DNA from: Chloroflexota bacterium
GTDB taxonomy: Bacteria; Chloroflexota; Dehalococcoidia; UBA1151
Assembly (NCBI GenBank): GCA_022561735.1
Contig: JADFQR010000098.1
Coordinates: forward strand, 1-5,672
Length of the DNA: 5,672 nt
Reading direction: 5' to 3'
Shown: piece by piece, positions 1 through 5,371 of the stretch
Layout: every line of letters begins with the position of its first letter
How positions within the stretch are numbered: position 1 is the stretch's first letter
Program-made: the position numbers and the translations under genes
The notes under the pieces: model-generated
Databases searched by the model: none
What the model was told of the DNA's origin: nothing
The model's input: only the letters and a program-made list of their open reading frames with translations

Positions 1-28
1 GTGCGGGCAGTCCCTAAGAGCGGGAACC

Positions 29-199
29 TCAAAACTCAAAGGCGTCACGTATGGCCGTTATGCCGCCGACACCGATCAGGATGAGGATGATCCCGCCGTA
101 CGCCGAAGCCCATGACACCTTCTTCACCCTGGGCCGGTCGTCGAATATCGCCCCGATGGTCCCGGCCACCAAAAACAACGCGCCGATGACGATGATCAT
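29..199 (-). CDS. small two-helix membrane protein, hypothetical
   Basis: A 56-residue protein of unknown family. It starts MIIVIGALFLVAGTIGAIF (helix 1, residues 1-19), has a short charged loop DDRPRVKKVSW (20-30), then a second hydrophobic helix, residues 31-50, rich in Gly and Ile, and ends RDAFEF. The basic loop predicts a cytoplasmic turn with both ends outside, by the positive-inside rule. The frame is closed by a TGA 13 codons upstream of the ATG with no other usual start between, so the ATG at 199 is the natural start; a weak GGGAAA lies about 9 bases before it. The hydrophobic pattern is too regular to be a shadow, and the other frames here give only Arg/His-rich peptides. No function can be assigned. 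It resembles small unknown membrane proteins of the YtxH/DUF type in layout only. Confidence 0.6.
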   Translation of the reverse strand: MIIVIGALFLVAGTIGAIFDDRPRVKKVSWASAYGGIILILIGVGGITAIRDAFEF

Positions 200-355
200 T
201 GCGACCGTTTCCCATCGTTCCCACGCGAATTCTGAGCTTCACCCGCCATCTGCGCCCCCTTCTTTTCTCGATGCGACCGGTTCCGAGTTTACGTGTCACA
301 TTGTTGGCTAACCCACCCCGGCTGACAACGCCGGTCATGTGAGCCGGACAAACCG
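200..355. other. no gene recognised; leader of the 29-199 gene
   Basis: This stretch would be the 5' leader of the minus-strand membrane protein gene. I see no convincing promoter hexamers and no family-like peptide in any frame. The frames open here on either strand encode Arg- and Pro-rich peptides typical of GC-rich noncoding DNA. Confidence 0.4.
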
Positions 356-985
356 GTGGGCCGGAAACCCGGGAAAGCGTTCCGGAACATGGAGCGCATC
401 GGCGCGTTTCGCGATCTCGAAACCCCTGGCCTGTCCCACTCCGCATCAACACGCATAAAGCACGCGACCCGGTCAGAACGCGCACACCCTGCAACAACCC
501 CGGGCACGACTCTGGACCTACCTCACCGGCGACCCTTCCCGCCGAAACCTGCGCATCCCGTCGACAACGCTGACCTGTGGGGGTGGATCGACAAATGCCG
601 AGGCCGGGCTGATCCACGGCTACGATATAGCGACGTCGAACTACTGGTGCGGTGCATCGACCCGGTTTTCGGCGAGGTGTCGGAGATCAGCTCAGCAGCC
701 AGTTCACCAACACTCGACCGGCCCGTCATCGAATTCATGCCCCCGTCCCGGCTCGCGACCGCTGTCGCCGAGTTCTCCGAGAGCCCACGAGAATGTTTAT
801 GGACGCCAGAAGTCACCCGCGAATCGGTCCTCGACGAGGCAAACACAGCGATCTCCCGGATGTACAAAACTCCTCGGAATAGCCAGTTCATAAGACCCGG
901 TAGAACAAGCCATCCGGCTGGGGATCGGTCGTTAGCGGGCCGTCGACCGCTCGGAAACGATGCCCGGAATGCGAACCGGGCCTGA
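356..985 (+). CDS. doubtful hypothetical protein
   Basis: An open frame of 209 residues from a GTG at 356; an ATG at 389 gives 198 residues. No family is recognised. The first third is Arg/His/Pro-rich and looks noncoding. The central part, about residues 68-175, reads more like a protein: mixed acidic, aromatic and aliphatic residues, including the stretches SDVELLVRCIDPVFGEVSEI and SRLATAVAEFSESPRECLW. By hand count about 70% of some 100 codons there end in G or C, only modestly above the local base composition. No clear ribosome-binding site precedes either start. Long spurious open frames also occur on the opposite strand here (to 523-1518), so length is weak evidence. It could be a real but unrecognised gene, a decayed gene, or chance. 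Confidence 0.27.
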   Translation: MGRKPGKAFRNMERIGAFRDLETPGLSHSASTRIKHATRSERAHPATTPGTTLDLPHRRPFPPKPAHPVDNADLWGWIDKCRGRADPRLRYSDVELLVRCIDPVFGEVSEISSAASSPTLDRPVIEFMPPSRLATAVAEFSESPRECLWTPEVTRESVLDEANTAISRMYKTPRNSQFIRPGRTSHPAGDRSLAGRRPLGNDARNANRA

Positions 986-1302
986 GCGTACCCGAGCATC
1001 ATCGCGTTCACACGTGCTCCATTCCACACGCCCAACAACGACGTTGCGTCCACGGGAAAGTCACATGGTTGTGGTGGCAACCGCGGAGTGGCAACATTCC
1101 GGCCGCCACCTCGCGTGATAAGCGACCATAACTCCTGCCAGCAGCCCGCTAGACTCAGGTTCATGGCGAAACCGAACTCGTCGACCGTTTCCCGAGGCCG
1201 GTCCCGGATATTCCCGCGCCACAACGGGCGCACCCGGAACGACGCCCTGCCCTGCTTCTCAGGCGGTCGTTCGGGACCGGGGCGCACAGGACATCGTTCC
1301 AG
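986..1302. other. no confident gene; one tiny ORF touching the next gene
   Basis: No recognisable protein or RNA. A 47-codon frame from ATG 1163 ends in a TGA at 1304-1306 that overlaps the GTG start at 1303 (GTGA). The peptide is Ser/Arg/Gly-rich without family features, so coupling to the next gene is possible but unsupported. The octamer GTGGCAAC is repeated at 1074-1081 and 1088-1095, a 14-base period with only two copies. Confidence 0.35.
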
Positions 1303-1542
1303 GTGACGACCGGAGCGGCCATTCGCCGGCTCTTTAACCGGGTTCTGTTGCTCGGCGCATTCACCTGGGTCCTCCTCTGGTCGGTGCCGAACATTCTTGA
1401 CCCCGGGTCCACGCCGGGTGGCCAGGTTATCGGGTTGCTCATTCGCATCGTGCCTGTGGTCGTGTCGATAGCCGGTGTCTACATAAGCGTCCGGATGATC
1501 CTCAAATCGACACGACACCTCCTGCGGATCGTTCTCAGCTGA
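1303..1542 (+). CDS. small two-helix membrane protein, hypothetical
   Basis: A 79-residue protein with no recognised family. A basic N-terminus (RR at 8-9, R13) precedes a hydrophobic helix at about residues 14-28, with the aromatic run FTWVLLW. A Pro/Gly-rich turn (DPGSTPGGQ, 33-41) follows, then a second helix at about 42-63 and a strongly basic tail (R64, K68, R71, H72, R75). Positive charge at both ends predicts both termini in the cytoplasm and the turn outside. The only usual start in the frame is the GTG at 1303; upstream the frame is open back to a TAG at 1150 but without ATG, GTG or TTG. The ribosome-binding site is poor (AGGA about 12 bases upstream). It converges with the amidohydrolase gene at 1701-2189. 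The regular membrane pattern supports a real gene; function is unknown. Confidence 0.6.
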   Translation: MTTGAAIRRLFNRVLLLGAFTWVLLWSVPNILDPGSTPGGQVIGLLIRIVPVVVSIAGVYISVRMILKSTRHLLRIVLS

Positions 1543-1630
1543 ACGTGTTCGCGTGAGGTCCGCCGATTCCAGTTCACGAAGATTCCCGATTCCGGGTCAC
1601 GCGCCACTGGTCTCCGAGAGGGTCCAAACC

Positions 1631-1657
1631 GCGCCGGGTAATTGGCTGTACCCGCGC
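1631..1657. terminator. candidate hairpin between convergent genes
   Basis: GCGC-C-GGGTA (1631-1640) can pair with TACCCGCGC (1649-1657), giving nine base pairs with one bulged C and an eight-base loop. It lies in the 158-base gap between the ends of the plus-strand membrane gene (1542) and the minus-strand amidohydrolase (1701), where a two-way terminator would be expected. Neither side has a proper T-run, so the call rests on position and stem only. Confidence 0.3.
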
Positions 1658-1700
1658 CGGTTCCATCCGCTCGTTTCAACCCCAGACAGGCCTCGTGAAA

Positions 1701-2189
1701 TCAACCGGCGCCACGCAGAATTCGCTCAAACACCTCCAGCGTTTTCTCCGTAAACAGGTCCATGTTCTCAACGCGGTCTGACAGCCCCGTCTCGAGCGTT
1801 TCGGTATGCTCCGATGGCCCTGTCACGGCTATGCAGGTGTGACCAGCGTCGTCGCCGTAGCGGTTTCCCGTTGGCCCGGCGGCGCCCGTCTCCGCCAGCC
1901 CCCATGTTGTGCCCAGCCGCTCACGCGCCGCTTTAGCGCACAGCAATGCGAACGGCTCGCTGCTTGACCGCACGCCGGGGTGATCGTCCAGGTTGATCCG
2001 GGCAAACGCATCGCGCGCCGCGCCCGTATAGATCACCATGCCGCCCATGAAATAAGCCGACGCGCCCGGCACAGCGAGCAGAGCCGCCGACACCAGCCCT
2101 CCAGACGAAGACTCGGAGACTCCAATCGTCTCCCCGCGCTCCTTCAACATCGTGCTTATCGATTCAGCCAGGTCGGCAATCCGTGTCAT
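1701..2189 (-). CDS. CinA C-terminal-family protein, nicotinamide-nucleotide amidohydrolase-like (PncC-type)
   Basis: A 162-residue stand-alone copy of the CinA C-terminal domain, the usual length for this family. Characterised members (PncC) deamidate nicotinamide mononucleotide to nicotinate mononucleotide in the cytoplasm, in pyridine-nucleotide recycling. Visible family motifs are ESSSGG (26-31, the Ser-containing active-site turn after the first helix and strand), VPGASAYFMGGMVIY (40-54), and AETGAAGPTGNRYGDDAG (99-116), followed by the strand HTCIAVTG and the closing helix FTEKTLEVFERIL. After Tyr54 the position where canonical PncC has Lys appears to be Arg59 (YTGAARDAF), so the exact activity is uncertain. 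The N-terminal molybdopterin-binding-like COG1058 domain of full CinA is absent. The ATG at 2189 is chosen because AAGGAA lies six bases upstream and homology begins there; the frame stays open to 2360 but that extension is Arg/Pro-rich and unlike the family. Confidence 0.9.
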   Translation of the reverse strand: MTRIADLAESISTMLKERGETIGVSESSSGGLVSAALLAVPGASAYFMGGMVIYTGAARDAFARINLDDHPGVRSSSEPFALLCAKAARERLGTTWGLAETGAAGPTGNRYGDDAGHTCIAVTGPSEHTETLETGLSDRVENMDLFTEKTLEVFERILRGAG

Positions 2190-2195
2190 GTCATG

Positions 2196-2201
2196 TTCCT
2201 T
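2196..2201 (-). promoter_or_regulatory. ribosome-binding site of the CinA-like gene
   Basis: Read on the minus strand this is AAGGAA, six bases before the ATG at 2189. It decides the start against the longer open frame reaching 2360. Confidence 0.75.
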
Positions 2202-2637
2202 GCGTACTGGACGCCCGGGAGTGTCCCGGACAACTTCGGGACATCGAGGCCGATCCTCGCAGGCCGGGCGACGCCAGATTGTATGGTCTAACGGGCGTGG
2301 AATATCGACCCCGGATGCCCGTGATCTGTAGAACCGGCCCACGTCCGGTCCCCGGCTCATGGCAAAGTGGCGGGGCCGGGATACGCCGCCTTACGAGCAG
2401 TCCATCGCCCGAAATACCAGCGCCCGATATCCGGCATCACCGGCTGACGTGTTCCGTACTTGCCCGAGTCGCACCTCTTTCCGAAAGCCGCCGCACGTGC
2501 GCCATGTTCACCGTTCGCGTTGTATCATCCCGCCGAACCAAAAGCGCGCATCGCATAGTGCGCTCCTGGACGTCAACCGGCCCGGCCGCTGCCGGAACAG
2601 ACCTGAAAAGCGCCGTCGCCCGCGCCCCTGGCACAAC
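2202..2637. other. divergent intergenic spacer, no gene recognised
   Basis: About 440 bases between the starts of the CinA-like gene and the thiamine-diphosphate enzyme. Open frames on both strands give only Arg/Pro/His-rich peptides with no family features, so this is read as regulatory or decayed DNA. It holds the hairpin at 2222-2243. On the minus strand TACAAT (within 2278-2286) could be a -10 box for the CinA-like gene, and on the plus strand TATCAT (2523-2528) could be one for the enzyme, but neither has a convincing -35 hexamer at normal spacing. Confidence 0.5.
2222..2243. repeat. short inverted repeat in the CinA-like gene leader
   Basis: TGTCCCG (2222-2228) and CGGGACA (2237-2243) are perfect inverted copies around an eight-base centre. 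On the plus strand two more inner pairs (G-T and A-T) are possible, leaving a CAAC tetraloop. It begins 33 bases upstream of the CinA-like start codon, so it could be an operator or leader hairpin. No T-run follows on either strand. Confidence 0.4.
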
Positions 2638-2644
2638 TAAGGAG
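2638..2644 (+). promoter_or_regulatory. ribosome-binding site of the thiamine-diphosphate enzyme
   Basis: TAAGGAG ends nine bases before the ATG at 2654. It is a near-perfect Shine-Dalgarno sequence and fixes the start; the same frame is open back to 2183 but the upstream part has no family resemblance. Confidence 0.85.
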
Positions 2645-2653
2645 ACTGAATAC

Positions 2654-4243
2654 ATGCCCACACGCCCGATTACCGCCCACGCTTCCCGGGTGATGGTGGA
2701 GCAGCTCGTCGCGTCCGGCGTGAAGTACGTCTTCTACAACTCCGGATCCCGTGAGGCCAGGTTCTTTGACTCCCTCCACGCCAACCCTGACATCGAGGGC
2801 ATCCTCTCCCTCCACGAGGGCATCGTCACAGCCGCGGCCGGCGGGTACACGCAGGTAAAGGGTGATCCGGGAGTCATGGTCGTCCACCTGGGCGCCGGAC
2901 TTGCGCAGTGCCTGGGCCAGTTGATAAACGTGTGGAGCGGCAGCCTGCCGGTCGTGGTGATCACCTTCGCCGGCGACACGGGCAGCTTTGCGGACCGCAT
3001 CTCGCTAGACCTCAGTCACACCTTCGGGCCCACGTCGATCGCAGCGCCGTTCGTAAAGGCAAGCTGGGCCGTGATCGAACCAGAGGGGTTGCCGCAGGCG
3101 CTTGAACGAGCGATCCGGGTTGCGAAGACGCCGCCGGTCGGACCGGTGCATCTGGCCATCTACGACCGCCTTCTTGAGAGCGACCTGGTGACGACGGCGA
3201 TCATCGAGGGCGAGATCCCGAAACTGCGCGCCGGATACCCTTCCGACGAGGATGTGGAGGCGCTCGCCGCCGCGCTGGACGAGGCCGAACGACCGCTGAT
3301 CTACGTCGGTGACGGCGTCTGGAAGAGCGGCGCGGAAGACAGGCTCACGGCTATCGCGGAGCACTACGGCGCGGCCGTGGCGACCACGTTTGGCGATGCC
3401 CGGGGCGTTCCCGTCACGCACCCGCTCCACTGCTGGCGCATTGACGAGGCGGTTGAGGCCGTGAACCCGGACCAGATCATCTGCTTCGGCGTCCGCCACG
3501 GAGGCGCCGGCAAGGCATCCGACTACGACGTGTTCTCCTCGGTGGATCGCATTATTTCGGTCGGCTCCGGCGTGGCGAACTTCCAGAACCTGCCGGGGCT
3601 TCACCTGGAAATCCTGGCCGATGAACTGCGGACTCTTGAGCGCCTGGAGGAGGTCGCCGGTCGCGGCGCTCCAGCGTCGAAGTACGACGCCCGGCGGACC
3701 AGCTCGCTGGCCCACGCCGCCGCGCTCCGTGAGCAGCGACGAACGCGGCTCGGCTGGGCGCCCGCGCAGGCCGGGCAGGTGCGCCCGCTGGTGTTGGTCG
3801 ATGCACTGGACGCAGAGCTTGAGCGCGTCGGGGGCGGCATCATCACGACCGAGCAGTTCGCCGCACCCTTTGACTGCATCCCGGCAAAGGACGGCGGCGG
3901 GTCCAACATTTACATCCGGCCGGCAGGTGGGTCCGAGGGGTACGGCATTGGCGCTGCGATCGGCGCAAAGCTCGCAGCGCCTGACACCCCCGTAATCGGC
4001 CTGGTCGGGGGCGGCTCAACCTATCTGGTTGGCCGCCCCTTCCTGTCTATTCGGGCGGTGATCCTGCGGTCTCTCAGGGTAGAACCGTTCAATTCCGAAA
4101 CGACTCGCTCGGCGTCGGCCGGCCTTATCTCCACCAACGTAAACGAATCCCTGATTTCGACTTTCCCTACGGAGTCGCGTGATATTCCCGTCGAGTTGAG
4201 AATAGATCCGACTACGTCTCGGATTGTGATCTTCTCCTTTTGA
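2654..4243 (+). CDS. thiamine-diphosphate-binding enzyme (acetolactate synthase-like), truncated at the C-terminus
   Basis: The frame encodes 529 residues, of which about 1-457 belong to the TPP-enzyme family (acetolactate synthase, benzoylformate decarboxylase and similar). The pyrimidine-binding domain covers about 5-175, with the activating glutamate in LHEG (E55) and the usual GDPGVMVVHLGAGLAQCLG segment (70-88). A central domain covers about 195-335, with PLIYVGDGV. The diphosphate-binding domain starts near 375 (VDALDAELERVGGGIITTEQ) and continues through GSEGYGIGAAIGAKLAAPDTP to VIGLVGGGSTY (447-457). There the family expects GDG, some 25-30 residues, then NN and about 100 residues in all. 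The Asp is Gly453 (ggc, one change from gac) and everything after is missing. From about codon 458 the frame runs antisense through the neighbouring DbpA-domain gene and stops by chance at 4241-4243. Without the metal-binding Asp and Asn the product should not bind cofactor normally. The substrate cannot be predicted. GC-rich, well-biased codons end at the join. Confidence 0.85.
   Translation: MPTRPITAHASRVMVEQLVASGVKYVFYNSGSREARFFDSLHANPDIEGILSLHEGIVTAAAGGYTQVKGDPGVMVVHLGAGLAQCLGQLINVWSGSLPVVVITFAGDTGSFADRISLDLSHTFGPTSIAAPFVKASWAVIEPEGLPQALERAIRVAKTPPVGPVHLAIYDRLLESDLVTTAIIEGEIPKLRAGYPSDEDVEALAAALDEAERPLIYVGDGVWKSGAEDRLTAIAEHYGAAVATTFGDARGVPVTHPLHCWRIDEAVEAVNPDQIICFGVRHGGAGKASDYDVFSSVDRIISVGSGVANFQNLPGLHLEILADELRTLERLEEVAGRGAPASKYDARRTSSLAHAAALREQRRTRLGWAPAQAGQVRPLVLVDALDAELERVGGGIITTEQFAAPFDCIPAKDGGGSNIYIRPAGGSEGYGIGAAIGAKLAAPDTPVIGLVGGGSTYLVGRPFLSIRAVILRSLRVEPFNSETTRSASAGLISTNVNESLISTFPTESRDIPVELRIDPTTSRIVIFSF
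4008..4039. repeat. 13-bp-stem hairpin across the gene junction
   Basis: GGGGCGGC (4008-4015) pairs with GCCGCCCC (4032-4039), and CAACC (4017-4021) with GGTTG (4027-4031); a single T (4016) is bulged and the loop is TATCT. The stop codon of the minus-strand gene (4021-4023) lies at the loop edge. Homology to the thiamine enzyme ends within the hairpin, and homology to the DbpA domain begins just to its right. It could act as a terminator for the converging genes, but no good T-run follows on either strand. It may also mark a recombination or amplification join. Confidence 0.6.
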
Positions 4244-5367
4244 CCGATGGTAAGAAATATCTTTACCCAGGCCGGCAGATCCTCGAGAGGTGAAACCGGC
4301 GGTTGCGCCTCCAGCGCTACGTTAGCCAGTGCGGCTGCCACGACCGCCGGGTCGTGGTCGTAGAATAACGGCTCAAGTGCGCTGAGCGTGAAGGAGATAT
4401 CCGAGTTCGCCGAGATTTGTTCGCGAACGTTGCGTCGCAGAAGGGAAGCCCGATCTCTCACCCTGTCTGCTTCCGATGGCAGCTTCATGGGCTTCAATCT
4501 GCCACAAAATTCCTGCAGGAACGGCAATTGTCTGGGCCGTATCAGGACGATAACGTCACGGCCACGGGCCACCAATTCCTCGAGAATATCGACTGACGGA
4601 AGATCGGTGGCGATTGCCAGGTCGGCATCGGTCATGGTCGGCGCACTGGCAACTTCAATGCTGTCCGAGAGAAGCAGGTCAGATTCCCAGCGAAACCGGT
4701 CGGACGGGTCCCATATCAATGCGGATTCAGGGTCAACGATATCGAGGCATTTCCGCCCGGCCCAGACGGTGCGATCTTCCTCGACCAGCGCGTACCGTAC
4801 CTGCTGTGTCACTCGATTCGCGTTTGCGACCTGTACTACCGGTGCTCGGCGCGCGTGTCTCTCGACGAAGTCAGCCGGAACGCGTGTTGCGTGTATTATT
4901 CGTTGCGCCCCAGAGCATTCTGCGAGAACTGTATCCAGCGTCTCCGAGTCTTCTCTTAGGAGCATGGCGTCCGTCGACCATATAAAAACCCTGCGAATGC
5001 CGCGGATGCCCTGTGCGGCGGCCTTCAGCAGCGCCAGGGTGTCGCCGGGGGTGGCGATGAGGGTGGTGGTTCCTTCCCGGGCCATGCGGGAAGCTCTCGC
5101 TATTCCCGTTACCGGGTGGCATGAACCAAATGTTCCGAGTTGGCCGAGGATTTTGTTTAACTCGAGGGTATCGGCAATCTCCGGGACGAGGAACAGGGTT
5201 TCCAGTGTGCTTTGTTCGCTGGCCGGAAGCCGGGACAAGATTGGATTCAATGTCCACATTGCAGGTGGACTGATATATACGATATTCTTTTCACCGGTTA
5301 TGGCCGCTTTTTGGGTCGGACCAAATTCTGGATCAAATTCCCAGGACACTACACCCTCGATTTTCAA
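4021..5367 (-). CDS. degenerate DEAD-box helicase-like protein with C-terminal DbpA RNA-binding domain
   Basis: From a TTG at 5367 the product is 448 residues. The order of segments follows DEAD-box proteins: GPTQ (16-19, Q-motif place), NIVYISPPAMWTL (28-40) where AxTGxGKT is expected, LFLVPEIADTLELNKIL (58-74, motif Ia place), TLIATPGDTLALL (102-114, motif Ib, TPGR-like), VFIWSTDAMLL (127-137) in place of DEAD, and IIHATRVP (157-164) in place of SAT. The second RecA-like domain has DLAIATDLPSVDILEEL and ARGRDVIVLIRPRQLPFL without the arginine-finger HRxGRxGR motif. A helical part with SALEPLFYDHDPAVVAAAL precedes a clear DbpA-type domain (about 369-443), with IGQKEKITIRDVVGSI, GKVEIRDSF and NGSTLRDRRITARID. 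The Walker A lysine and DEAD acids are lost, so ATP-driven unwinding is unlikely; RNA binding is plausible. The frame is open to 5535, but that part antisenses the peptidase. GTG at 5391 or 5346 (GAGGG four bases upstream) are alternative starts. The C-terminus sits at the junction hairpin and its last few residues may not be original. Confidence 0.75.
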   Translation of the reverse strand: MKIEGVVSWEFDPEFGPTQKAAITGEKNIVYISPPAMWTLNPILSRLPASEQSTLETLFLVPEIADTLELNKILGQLGTFGSCHPVTGIARASRMAREGTTTLIATPGDTLALLKAAAQGIRGIRRVFIWSTDAMLLREDSETLDTVLAECSGAQRIIHATRVPADFVERHARRAPVVQVANANRVTQQVRYALVEEDRTVWAGRKCLDIVDPESALIWDPSDRFRWESDLLLSDSIEVASAPTMTDADLAIATDLPSVDILEELVARGRDVIVLIRPRQLPFLQEFCGRLKPMKLPSEADRVRDRASLLRRNVREQISANSDISFTLSALEPLFYDHDPAVVAAALANVALEAQPPVSPLEDLPAWVKIFLTIGQKEKITIRDVVGSILNSTGISRDSVGKVEIRDSFTLVEIRPADAERVVSELNGSTLRDRRITARIDRKGRPTR

Positions 5368-5371
5368 AGAA

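Noticed and set aside
45..617. Minus-strand open frame of 190 codons
   Set aside because: Arg/Gly-rich and in a different frame from the clear membrane peptide at 29-199, which explains this stretch better.
1066..1095. Repeat of GTGGCAAC and a GGTTG/CAACC stem
   Set aside because: Only two repeat copies and a five-base-pair stem; too little to call an iteron or operator.
523..1518. Minus-strand open frame of 331 codons
   Set aside because: Rich in Arg, Pro, Ser and His with no family-like segments, and it overlaps the membrane-protein gene at 1303-1542; typical antisense frame in GC-rich DNA.
1631..1675. tRNA-like stretch with GGTTCCATCC
   Set aside because: The T-loop lacks the purine expected after TTC, and no acceptor or anticodon arms can be drawn.
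3005..3715. Minus-strand open frame of 236 codons inside the thiamine enzyme
   Set aside because: Lies wholly antisense to a well-supported gene and has no protein-like pattern.
4010..4037. attC-like integron site at the junction
   Set aside because: GCTCAAC fits the RYYYAAC core, but the partner GTTGGCC does not fit GTTRRRY and the whole structure is far shorter than known attC sites.
2654..4243. A complete thiamine-diphosphate enzyme of 529 residues
   Set aside because: The length is close to that of intact members, but the last 71 residues are antisense to the DbpA gene and contain no NN motif, so the normal C-terminus is missing.
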